Source of the DNA: Bacteroidota bacterium
GTDB taxonomy: Bacteria > Bacteroidota > Bacteroidia > Palsa-965
Reading direction: 5' to 3'
Length of the DNA: 36,559 nucleotides
Assembly (NCBI GenBank): GCA_013298545.1
Contig: JAAFIA010000017.1
Span: 1 to 36,559 of the forward strand
Of the stretch, positions 16,051 to 24,145 are shown one piece after another; the stretch's first letter is position 1; each line of letters begins with the position of its first letter. The notes under the pieces were generated by a model, which worked only from the letters and a program-made list of their open reading frames with translations, was not told the DNA's origin and searched no databases. Both the position numbers and the translations under genes were made by a program.

Positions 16051-17292
16051 TTAATGAACGTGTCCTTCTGATTCACTATTCTTCATTTTCGCCATCAAAT
16101 GATAGGCCCCCCCGGTAACAATTTTAGTTGAAAGATCAATTCCTTTTAGAGGCAAAATTTCGCTAAAACCTCCTTCAGATTGACCTACTTCTACTTCAAT
16201 CATTTGGTACTGAAAATCTCCTTCTTCTTCATGATGCCCTTCATGTTCTCCACCTTCATGCGCTTCGTGTTCTTCACTTTCATGTGCTGTTACTTCTTCA
16301 GAAGTTTCGATAAATAAATAATTTTTGCCCTGAAAATTAATGATGGCTTCATTCGGAATTGCGGCAACGCTAGTGTTCGTTGTTTCAATGCTTGCTTTTA
16401 AATACATGCCGGGCAACATTTCGCGGTCTTCTTCATCGATATGGCAATGCACTTGTACGCTTCGATCTGGACCAATTTCGCGCCCAATCAATTCTATTTT
16501 TGCAATGCGTTGCTTGTTTTCATTGGCAAGCGTAAAGAATACCCGCTGTCCGATTTTTAATTTCGGGACATCTTTTTCAAAAATAGTAAGCTCCACATGT
16601 AAATGCTCTGTATTTACAATTTCGAGCAAAACATCTGTCGGATTTACGAACGCACCAATATTGGTATTCACCTTCGTAACATATCCCGAAATAGGCGCAT
16701 ACAAATTGATGGTATTCTGAATAATCCCCTTTTCAAGATTGGTTGTATTTATTTGCAACAGTTGCAGTTTCGCTTTCAATCCTGCAACATGTGCTTGCGT
16801 TGTCAGAAAATTAGCTTTAGCCTGCTGTGCAGATTTTTGTGCATTGATGTTTTCTTTGCTCAATATATCCTGACGTTCGTATTCGGCTTTTAAAAATTCA
16901 AGCTGACTCGTTTCTTCTAAATAATCTTGCTGTACCTGAATATAATCGGCGTGTTGCATAACCGCTACAATTTGTCCTTTTTCTACGCGCGAGCCTTGAA
17001 GCAATTCGGTCGATTTTACGAAGCCGCCCATTGGCGCAGAAATACTGACTTTACTCTGTGGCGGCACATCGAGCAATCCACTCGCCGAGATTGTTCCGCT
17101 AATGGTGCGCATAGTTAAATTACCTAGTTCAATCTCAGCAATTTTAAACTGTGCCTCAGTAAGCGAAACTATTGTTGTTTCTTCTTCATGATGCTCTTCA
17201 TTTTTTGCTTCTGGTGCAGTTTCTTGAGAACAAGATGTTAAAAAGAGTGCACTAGCAATAAATAGATGAATACTGTTGATGAAATTTTTCAT
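16051..17292 (-). CDS. CzcB/CusB-type RND efflux periplasmic adaptor, lipoprotein, with His-rich insert
   Basis: This is a membrane fusion protein that links the RND pump to the outer-membrane channel. It has 413 residues, with a lipoprotein signal (FLTSC, Cys21). The barrel-sandwich half shows PPQSKVSISAPMGGFVKSTELL, the hairpin is a long helix pair (about 105-185), and the second half contains NLYAPISGYVTKVNTNIGAFV. Near residues 329-358 there is an insert with eight His and many Glu (HESEEHEAHEGGEHEGHHEEE), followed by a His at the very end (GHVH). This suggests metal binding in the periplasm. It follows the pump gene after 12 bp and is the last gene of the operon. The divalent motif of the pump and the His-rich regions suggest Zn/Co/Cd/Ni rather than Cu/Ag. 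Confidence 0.92.
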   Translation of the reverse strand: MKNFINSIHLFIASALFLTSCSQETAPEAKNEEHHEEETTIVSLTEAQFKIAEIELGNLTMRTISGTISASGLLDVPPQSKVSISAPMGGFVKSTELLQGSRVEKGQIVAVMQHADYIQVQQDYLEETSQLEFLKAEYERQDILSKENINAQKSAQQAKANFLTTQAHVAGLKAKLQLLQINTTNLEKGIIQNTINLYAPISGYVTKVNTNIGAFVNPTDVLLEIVNTEHLHVELTIFEKDVPKLKIGQRVFFTLANENKQRIAKIELIGREIGPDRSVQVHCHIDEEDREMLPGMYLKASIETTNTSVAAIPNEAIINFQGKNYLFIETSEEVTAHESEEHEAHEGGEHEGHHEEEGDFQYQMIEVEVGQSEGGFSEILPLKGIDLSTKIVTGGAYHLMAKMKNSESEGHVH

Positions 17293-17304
17293 GTCCTTAA
17301 ATGA

Positions 17305-20300
17305 TTATTGAGCGGTTAAAAATTCGAGTTCAATGATAGTTAGATTATAAGCATACCAAGTATCCCAGTATGCTTCTTGAATGTGGATCGCTTGCTGCAT
17401 ATTTTGTGCATGTTGGCTAAAACTGAGTTCCCCTTTTTCGTATGCAACTTTCGATTGTTGTTCAATGAGCAACGCATTTGGAAGCGCCGTTTTCTGGTAA
17501 TACTCGAAATGACTTTTGGCCATTTCATACTTGCGCCACGCTTGCTGGTAATAACTCTGTTGCAAACTTTGTTCTGACGAATACGCAAGTTCGGCCATTT
17601 CAATTTGCGTTTTTGCTGCCTGTGCTGCTTGTGTTTGCGGATAAAACCAAAGCGGAATAGCAAGGCCAACTTGTACACCTTGAAAACGGTTTCCTGTTGT
17701 TGCAAAATTCATATTGCTCGCATCGAGCGGGCCGCCATAAAGACTTTGGTTGAAGTAGCCAAGCGTTATGTCGGGCAAAGCCGATTGTGCCACAACCTGT
17801 TTCTCCTTTTCTGCAATTGTTATTTGCTGTTTGAAATAAGTCAATTGCGGATTTTGGGCAAATGCTAACGAATCTGTTGGAAGATGAAATTCGCGAATTA
17901 TTGCATTATTCTCCCAGATAGAAACTGGATAGGAAACGCCCAGAAGAAACTGTAACTGTATATTCAAGTTTCCCACTTCCAGATCAACCTGTTTTAATTT
18001 TTCTTGCCATTCGCCAGCTTGCGCATCGGCACTTGTTTTTTCAAGCAAACTTACATCGCCCGTTTTGAAACGCATACTTGTTGTTCGCGCTAATTGTTGA
18101 AATAATGAATCTTGTTTAACGACTAACAACCTATAATTGCTCCAAAAAATGAGTTGGTAATACACTTGCCGTATTTGTTTTGTCAATTCATTTTTCGTTA
18201 TCTCTTGCTTGCAATGAGCTGCAAGCATTTGCGCTGTTACAAGCTCTTTCTTTGTGCCTAATAAAACAGCCAACGGTAAACTCTGATTGATTGTTATATT
18301 ATTGTCTTGCTTGTAATAACTGTTGTATTGCCCATACGTGAGACTAAACTCCGTTTTAGGGATTTCGCTTGCTGCCTTTCGTTGTTCATCGAAATAGCTA
18401 ACTTCTTTCTCTACTTTCACCAACTGCTTGTTGTTGCGATAAGCAAGTTGAAGCGCAGAGTCAAGCGATACACGTTGTGTTTGTGCCATCAACTTATTAG
18501 AGTATGTCATCAGCAAGAATACAAGAAGAGCAATAGTTGTTTTTTTATTTTTCATAACGTTAATTTTTTGTTTCTCAGCAAGTAAATAAATACACGGCAA
18601 AATGAGTAACGTGAGCAAGGTTGCCGTTATCAGTCCGCCAATGACAACCGTTGCCAAAGGCTTCTGCACTTCTGCGCCACTACCATGCGAAAACGCCATC
18701 GGGATAAAACCCAAGGATGCAACTGCCGCCGTCATAATAACTGGCCGTAAACGCGTTCTTGTTCCTTGGGTAATTCGCTCCCTCAAATCGGTAACACCAC
18801 CTTGCTTGAGGTGATTGAATTCTGCAATTAAAACAATGCCATTCAAAACAGCAACACCAAAAAGTGCAATAAAACCGATACCCGCCGAAATGCTAAAAGG
18901 CATATCGCGCAACCATAAAGCAAAAACACCGCCAATGGCTGCAAGTGGAATGGCAGAGAAAATTAATAAACTTTGCTGGATAGATTTAAACGTGAAATAC
19001 AGCAAGACTAAAATCAAAATGAGTGCAGCAGGAACAGCTATAAATAACCGATTCTTTGCCGTTTGAAGTTGTTCAAATGTTCCTCCATAAGTTGGATAGT
19101 AACCTACTTCAAATTTGATCTTTTCATCAATCTTTTTCTTTAGCTCATTCACAACAGATTCTATATCGCGACCACGTACATTAAATCCAACCGTAATTCT
19201 TCTTTTGGCGTCATCACGTTGAATTTGAATCGGCGAATGATCGTCAAAATAAACAGATGCAACTTGCTCCAATGGAACAGGTTGCCCGTTTGTGTTTGAA
19301 ATGACTAGCGAACGAACATCATCTATCGATTGTCGATTCGTTTTATCAAACCGAACTACCACATCAAACCGCTTTTCACCCTCATATATAAAACCAGCAC
19401 TTTGACCAGCAAATGCGATATTGATCGCTTTGTTTACAAGATCAATAGAAAGGTTGTATTTGGCCAACTCTTCACGCTTGTAGTCAATACGAATCTGCCT
19501 TGATCCTGTTATTTCTTCACGATATAAATCTGTTGCTCCTTTGATTGATGGTATTAAAGCAGCAACATCATTTGCATAAGTTGTAAGCATATCGAGATCT
19601 TCACCATAAATTTTTATGACAATATCTTGTTTTGCGCCAGTCATCAACTCATTAAAACGCATTTGAATTGGCTGTTGAAATCCAAATGTAACACCGGGTA
19701 TTTCTTCCAAAGCTTTAGCCATCAGGGAAGCCAGTTCTTCTTTCGTATTCGCTTTTTTCCAGACTGATTTATCTTTCAAAATAACCATCAAATCACAGGC
19801 TTCAATAGGCATTGGATCCGTAGGAATTTCGCTCGATCCAATTTTGCCAACAACTTGTGTTACCTCGTCGGGGAAATTTTTGCGCAAAACACGAGAAGCT
19901 TTATCTGCTGCATCAATGGTTAGTTCTAAGCTACTACCAGACATGACTCTCATCTCTACTGCAAAATCGCCCTCGTCGAGCGAGGGTAAAAACTCTGCAC
20001 CAAGCCGGTTGAGTAACACAATACTTCCTACGAAAAGAATTACTGTAGATGCTATATACACTAATGGTCTTTTCAAAACATGTGCAAGAATGGGTTTGTA
20101 GAATCCTTGTAAACCAAGCATCAAACGGTCTGAGAAATTGAGTGCTGTTGATTTTTTTCTGCTTAAAAACAAGGCACTCATCATTGGAACATACGTCAAT
20201 GAAAGTAGAAATGCACCCAAAATCGCAAATACAACAGTCTGCGCCATTGGTTTAAACATTTTTCCCTCAACACCCACAAGTGTTAAAATGGGCAAATAGA

Positions 20301-21675
20301 CAATCAAAATAATCAATTCTCCAAAAGCGGCTGAACTTCGGATTTTTTTTGCGGAGTAATACACTTCATCATCCATTTCCAATGGAGTAAGCAGTTCGTT
20401 TTTGGTGCGCGTTCGCAAATGATGAAGCGATGCTTCTACAATAATGACTGCACCATCTACGATCAAACCAAAATCAATTGCACCCAAGCTCATCAAATTT
20501 CCCGAAACACCAAATACATGCATGAGTGCAATTGCAAATAGCATAGCAAGCGGAATAACGGAAGCCACAATTAAACCTGCACGAAGATTTCCGAGAAATA
20601 AAACAAGAATGAAGATAACGATTAACGCACCCTCCAAGAGATTTTTGGTTACCGTTCCAATAGCCCGATCAACCAAATTGGTACGATCTAAAAAAGGCTC
20701 AATCACAACACCTTCGGGCAACGATTTTTGAATTTGTTCAATTCGTCTTTTGATATTTGTAATCACCTCCGAAGAATTTGCTCCTTTGAGCATCATCACA
20801 ATAGCACCAGCCGCTTCGCCTTTGTCGTTGTAAGTCATTGCGCCATAACGTATGGCATGGCCAAATTTTATGGTAGCCACATCGCGCATGAAAACAGGCG
20901 TTCCATTATCCTGTGTTTTGATCGCAATTTGTTCAATTTGCTCTTTGTTTGCGAGCAAACCTTCGCTGCGTATGTACCAGGCATAAGGCTCTTTGTCGAT
21001 ATATGCACCTCCCGTATTCTCGTTGTTTTTTTCAAGAGCTGAAAATATATCGTCTATACTTATTTGCATACTTTTCAATTGAGCGGGATCAAGGGCTATT
21101 TCATAATTTTTCACAAAGCCACCAAAACTGCTTACATCAGCCACACCTTTTACACCCAACAACTGCCTACGAACAATCCAATCTTGCATGGTACGCAAGG
21201 CTGCCAAGTCGTATTTTTTTTCAAAACCAGGTTTCGCATGAATGGTGTATTGATAAATTTCGCCCAAGCCTGTTGTTACGGGCGCAAGCTCAGGTGTACC
21301 AGCTCCTTTCGGAATTTGATTCATTACCGCTGATAAACGTTCAGAAACCAACTGTCTTGCTTTATAAACATCGACATCGTCTTCAAAAACTACCGTTACC
21401 ACACTCAGTCCGAAACGCGAAAAAGAACGCACTTCGGTTATGTTTGGAATGGTAGCAACACTTTGTTCTATGGGAAAGGTTACAAGGCGTTCAATATCTT
21501 GCGCAGCTTGTGCAGGTGCAGAGGTAATAATTTGAACCTGATTGTTTGTGATGTCAGGAACAGCATCGATAGGAAGTTGGGTAAGTGCGTAAGTTCCCCA
21601 GCAGATCAAGGCCAGCGTGAACATGCCAACAACCAATTTATTCCGAATGGAATAATGGATTAGCGCATCTAACAT
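17305..21675 (-). CDS. CzcA-type heavy-metal RND pump fused to a TolC/CzcC-type outer-membrane factor
   Basis: The 1456-residue product has two parts. Residues 1-1035 form a full HME-RND pump: the first helix (16-35), the large periplasmic loops, and TM4 with DFGLIVDGAVIIVE, giving D401, D407 and E414. This is the D-x5-D-x6-E pattern of divalent-cation exporters (CzcA), not the CusA pattern. Residues 1041-1456 form an outer-membrane factor with two TolC repeats (SLDSALQLAYRNNKQL; RFKTGDVSLLEKTSADAQ). The junction keeps what looks like a complete signal peptide (MKNKKTTIALLVFLLMTYSN), and its Met codon is at 18553-18555. The fused form needs an extra membrane pass; internal initiation there would give a separate CzcC. 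Such fusions are known in Bacteroidota. It lies 75 bp after the small His/Cys protein and 12 bp before the adaptor. Confidence 0.95.
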   Translation of the reverse strand: MLDALIHYSIRNKLVVGMFTLALICWGTYALTQLPIDAVPDITNNQVQIITSAPAQAAQDIERLVTFPIEQSVATIPNITEVRSFSRFGLSVVTVVFEDDVDVYKARQLVSERLSAVMNQIPKGAGTPELAPVTTGLGEIYQYTIHAKPGFEKKYDLAALRTMQDWIVRRQLLGVKGVADVSSFGGFVKNYEIALDPAQLKSMQISIDDIFSALEKNNENTGGAYIDKEPYAWYIRSEGLLANKEQIEQIAIKTQDNGTPVFMRDVATIKFGHAIRYGAMTYNDKGEAAGAIVMMLKGANSSEVITNIKRRIEQIQKSLPEGVVIEPFLDRTNLVDRAIGTVTKNLLEGALIVIFILVLFLGNLRAGLIVASVIPLAMLFAIALMHVFGVSGNLMSLGAIDFGLIVDGAVIIVEASLHHLRTRTKNELLTPLEMDDEVYYSAKKIRSSAAFGELIILIVYLPILTLVGVEGKMFKPMAQTVVFAILGAFLLSLTYVPMMSALFLSRKKSTALNFSDRLMLGLQGFYKPILAHVLKRPLVYIASTVILFVGSIVLLNRLGAEFLPSLDEGDFAVEMRVMSGSSLELTIDAADKASRVLRKNFPDEVTQVVGKIGSSEIPTDPMPIEACDLMVILKDKSVWKKANTKEELASLMAKALEEIPGVTFGFQQPIQMRFNELMTGAKQDIVIKIYGEDLDMLTTYANDVAALIPSIKGATDLYREEITGSRQIRIDYKREELAKYNLSIDLVNKAINIAFAGQSAGFIYEGEKRFDVVVRFDKTNRQSIDDVRSLVISNTNGQPVPLEQVASVYFDDHSPIQIQRDDAKRRITVGFNVRGRDIESVVNELKKKIDEKIKFEVGYYPTYGGTFEQLQTAKNRLFIAVPAALILILVLLYFTFKSIQQSLLIFSAIPLAAIGGVFALWLRDMPFSISAGIGFIALFGVAVLNGIVLIAEFNHLKQGGVTDLRERITQGTRTRLRPVIMTAAVASLGFIPMAFSHGSGAEVQKPLATVVIGGLITATLLTLLILPCIYLLAEKQKINVMKNKKTTIALLVFLLMTYSNKLMAQTQRVSLDSALQLAYRNNKQLVKVEKEVSYFDEQRKAASEIPKTEFSLTYGQYNSYYKQDNNITINQSLPLAVLLGTKKELVTAQMLAAHCKQEITKNELTKQIRQVYYQLIFWSNYRLLVVKQDSLFQQLARTTSMRFKTGDVSLLEKTSADAQAGEWQEKLKQVDLEVGNLNIQLQFLLGVSYPVSIWENNAIIREFHLPTDSLAFAQNPQLTYFKQQITIAEKEKQVVAQSALPDITLGYFNQSLYGGPLDASNMNFATTGNRFQGVQVGLAIPLWFYPQTQAAQAAKTQIEMAELAYSSEQSLQQSYYQQAWRKYEMAKSHFEYYQKTALPNALLIEQQSKVAYEKGELSFSQHAQNMQQAIHIQEAYWDTWYAYNLTIIELEFLTAQ

Positions 21676-21750
21676 AAGATGTTTTTTTAGGAAGAAATAA
21701 GAAGGAGTAACAATACGATCCTGTATTGTCGAAAAAATAAAAAAATAAAA

Positions 21751-22143
21751 TTAACTCAACTTGGGAGGTTGCCAGATATTGGCCAGATAATTAGAAGAAA
21801 TAAATAGATTTTGATCTGCTTTTACAAGTTCTAGTAAAGGAGCTTGTAGGAATTGAAAAAATGACACGCTAGAAATGAAATTTGACGTTGGTGCATCATG
21901 ATGACAACAATCTGAACAATGTTTGAAGGGTATTTTTTCTGCACAATGCCCATCTGCTTCATCCTGATGGTTTGATGCAACATAATGCTCCCAGATAAAA
22001 TCGCTAAAATTCAAATTAGGATGCTCCTGTTTGCTGTGCTCAAAATAATGTTGCATCAACAAAGGAATTTTCATCACCTCAGCAACAAAAGCATTGCTTG
22101 AAAAAATTTGCAGGCAAAAGAAGATGGCCAGGATTTTTTTCAC
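21751..22143 (-). CDS. Small exported His/Cys-rich protein leading the metal efflux operon
   Basis: This 130-residue protein has no known function. The best start is GTG at 22141-22143, giving KKILAIFFCLQIFSSNAFVAE as the signal peptide. TTG at 22147-22149 is possible; no upstream ATG exists, and the first in-frame ATG (MKIPLLM) would lose the signal. The mature part has two candidate metal-binding clusters: MQHYFEHSKQEHPN and HCAEKIPFKHCSDCCHHD (four Cys and four His in 18 residues). It ends WQPPKLS. A TACATTTG -7 box overlaps the start. Its position as first gene before the RND pump, on the same strand, suggests a metal-binding or sensing role in the periplasm. Comparable small proteins occur beside Bacteroidota czc operons, to my recollection. 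Confidence 0.7.
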   Translation of the reverse strand: MKKILAIFFCLQIFSSNAFVAEVMKIPLLMQHYFEHSKQEHPNLNFSDFIWEHYVASNHQDEADGHCAEKIPFKHCSDCCHHDAPTSNFISSVSFFQFLQAPLLELVKADQNLFISSNYLANIWQPPKLS

Positions 22144-22146
22144 GCT

Positions 22147-22154
22147 CAAATGTA
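22147..22154 (-). promoter_or_regulatory. -7 box of the metal efflux operon
   Basis: The minus strand reads TACATTTG (full TAnnTTTG match). Transcription would begin about at the GTG start codon of the small His/Cys protein, so the message may be leaderless or translation may begin further in. No clear TTG box is seen at -33, which may mean an activator is needed. Confidence 0.45.
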
Positions 22155-22296
22155 CTAAAATTGGATAACTAGTTGGAAGGAAATAGGTGTCATTTCAAAA
22201 ATCCTTGTAATTAAAAAGGATGTTCTTACGTTTCTAGTAGGTTATTACCCGTTATCGCCGAAAAATAAATACCTTTTCGCCACCAAAATCTGAAGT

Positions 22297-23739
22297 ATGC
22301 GTTTTATTTTTCTTGTTCTCGCTTTATACATTAGTCAAAACCTTTTTTCACAAGATTTTCTCGGCTACGCGCATAGCAATGCCGCCGGAATTGTGGGCGC
22401 ATCGTACAATCCTGCATCGCTTGCCGATTCGCCGTATCGGTTAGATATTTTGCTTGTTGGTGCAGGTGTCGAATTGGGAAACAATTACGTTGGCGTACGC
22501 CGCCGCGATTTGCGCAATCCGAATTTCAACAGTAGTTTTTTATTGCTTCGCGAAAACCAATTTAAAAAAGCTGCATTTTTCCGAAACGAAATTCTGTTGC
22601 CCGGCGTGATGATGTCGAATGAAAAATTTGGTTGGGGCGTTGATTTAAAAGTTCGCACCTATGCCAATATTGACGGTGTAGAACCGAAACTTGCAAAGAT
22701 GTTGGTGAGTGAAATAAATCACACGCCTTTTTTTGAATCGGAAATGCACAACCGGCATTTAGGCGTTACGATGATGTCGTGGGCCGAAATTGGTGGAACG
22801 TATGCGCGTACCTTGTATGCGGGTGCGGAGCATTTTTTGAGCGTGGGCGTGCGTGGAAAATTTCTGCTCGGCCTTGCATCGGGATATGGATTTTTAAACA
22901 ATGCAGGTTATGTGTTTCACAACGATAGTACGCTTACGATTTACAATGCCGAATTAACATACGCACATTCCAATAGCATTGCGTTTGATGGAAACGACAA
23001 TGCCTCGTACAAATTTCGGTTCAATCCCGGTCTTGGAATTGATGTAGGCCTTGTGTATGAATCGCGCCCTGAAGTCTTGCAAAAAGAAGTTCCGAAATTT
23101 CGTCCTTGGCCCGGCTACCGCGAACGTCCGGCCTACAAATACCGCGTTGGTGTTGCTTTGTGCGATCTCGGCGCCATTCGCTTCAAAGCGGGTCGTTACA
23201 GCGATGCGTATGCCATCGACGCGTCGCGTTGGGACATCAACGATCAAGTGATTGACAGCACTTCGCCCGCTGGCTTGTTCAATACATTTGAAGTGCGGCA
23301 CATTGGCTCAAGCGAAGGCGATCCGTATTGGATGCGTTTGCCACTCGCCTTGAATGTCAATTTGGATTACATGGTGCGCAACAATATTTACGTCAACGCC
23401 ACTGCTTTCACCGCACTGTACTTGCGCGGCACAAATGGTAAAAAAGTACACGAACTCACCCGATTAAGCATTACACCACGCTGGGAAACTCGCTGGTTTG
23501 GCGTTTGGGCACCTGTATCGTTTTCGCGTTTAGGGAACTTTACGCTTGGTTCTGGTATTCGGTTAGGGCCTTTGGCCATTGGCACAACCAACGTCTTGCC
23601 ATTGATTTTCCGCAGCAAAAAATTCTATACAGCCGATATGTATTTTGTTTTGAAAGTTCCACTCTTCCCCGTCAAAGGTGGAAAGGGCGGAAAAGGCAAA
23701 ACAAAATCGGGTGGTGCTGTTGACGATTGCCCTGAATAA
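22297..23739 (+). CDS. DUF5723 family protein, predicted outer-membrane beta-barrel
   Basis: This exported protein has 480 residues. The signal peptide is MRFIFLVLALYISQNLFSQD. The mature start reads FLGYAHSNAAGIVGASYNPASLADSPYRLDI, the DUF5723 hallmark, which resembles the start of PorV/FadL-like barrels (NPA motif). The rest is rich in alternating aromatic/hydrophobic strands with Gly turns (for example GVRGKFLLGLASGYGFLN), typical of a beta-barrel. The C-terminus carries a Gly/Lys-rich tail (GGKGGKGKTK). Function is unknown; a T9SS accessory or transport role would be speculation. It stands alone, divergent from the metal operon (147 bp gap). Its last codons lie inside the first copy of a hairpin repeat that continues downstream. 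Confidence 0.82.
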   Translation: MRFIFLVLALYISQNLFSQDFLGYAHSNAAGIVGASYNPASLADSPYRLDILLVGAGVELGNNYVGVRRRDLRNPNFNSSFLLLRENQFKKAAFFRNEILLPGVMMSNEKFGWGVDLKVRTYANIDGVEPKLAKMLVSEINHTPFFESEMHNRHLGVTMMSWAEIGGTYARTLYAGAEHFLSVGVRGKFLLGLASGYGFLNNAGYVFHNDSTLTIYNAELTYAHSNSIAFDGNDNASYKFRFNPGLGIDVGLVYESRPEVLQKEVPKFRPWPGYRERPAYKYRVGVALCDLGAIRFKAGRYSDAYAIDASRWDINDQVIDSTSPAGLFNTFEVRHIGSSEGDPYWMRLPLALNVNLDYMVRNNIYVNATAFTALYLRGTNGKKVHELTRLSITPRWETRWFGVWAPVSFSRLGNFTLGSGIRLGPLAIGTTNVLPLIFRSKKFYTADMYFVLKVPLFPVKGGKGGKGKTKSGGAVDDCPE

Positions 23740-23796
23740 AAAGGAAAATCTCCTACGCGTTTGCAACGCGTAGGTATGAGACGCGTTAACCTAGGG
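23731..23796 (+). repeat. 66-bp direct repeat, copy A, with perfect hairpin
   Basis: Copy A starts in the last codons of the DUF5723 gene and is repeated at 23914-23980 (about 60 of 66 positions the same, one indel). It contains the perfect 10-bp hairpin CCTACGCGTT-TGC-AACGCGTAGG (23752-23774). The period between copies is 183 bp. Confidence 0.85.
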
Positions 23797-23854
23797 CTAA
23801 CAACACGCATTACATGAAACCTTTTCCAATAAATAGCATGTTAATAATTCTAAT

Positions 23855-23904
23855 TTCGCGTTACAAACGCGAATCTCGATCCTCCGCGTTACAAACGCTG
23901 AGGA
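23855..23904. repeat. Two hairpins with GCGTT-ACA-AACGC cores
   Basis: The first (23855-23873) is TTCGCGTT-ACA-AACGCGAA, an 8-bp perfect stem. The second (23880-23904) is TCCTC, one mismatch, GCGTT-ACA-AACGC, one mismatch, GAGGA. Their cores match those inside the 66-bp repeats on either side. The whole stretch 23740-24145 (406 bp) has no gene; it holds these hairpins, the two repeats, a further related GCGTTACA word at 24000 followed by the near-palindrome CCGAAATTTCGAG, and the promoter of the ABC pair. Confidence 0.75.
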
Positions 23905-23913
23905 GAGTATGGG

Positions 23914-23980
23914 CCTGAATAAAAAGTAAAATCTCCTACGCGTTTGCAACGCGAAGGTATGAGACGCTTTAACCCAAGGG
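23914..23980 (+). repeat. 66-bp direct repeat, copy B, hairpin with one mismatch
   Basis: This repeats copy A, including the words CCTGAATAA that in copy A are the end of a coding sequence. The hairpin at 23935-23957 has one mismatch in ten pairs. It is therefore likely the younger or less constrained copy of a local duplication that captured the gene's 3' end. Confidence 0.82.
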
Positions 23981-24105
23981 TAGAGAATTTCGGCCCTCTG
24001 CGTTACATTCCGTCCCGAAATTTCGAGATCGGAAGCGGAGGAGGTGCCCCGAGTAAATGATGGACAGAACCTTTTGTTTATTTTAACAACCACTCCTCCA
24101 CATTT

Positions 24106-24137
24106 TTGGCAGATGTTGGTAGGCTTGCTTACCTTCG
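24106..24137 (+). promoter_or_regulatory. Putative promoter of the ABC transporter pair
   Basis: TTG (24106-24108), 21 bp, then TACCTTCG (24130-24137; one base off TAnnTTTG), ending 8 bp before the ATG at 24146. Spacing fits the Bacteroidota pattern. Confidence 0.4.
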
Positions 24138-24145
24138 TTTCCGCT

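Noticed and set aside
24026-24035. AGATCGGAAG resembles the start of a common sequencing adapter.
   Set aside because: The match stops after ten bases and the following bases differ. The surrounding sequence continues the hairpin-repeat region naturally, so it is more likely chance than assembly contamination.
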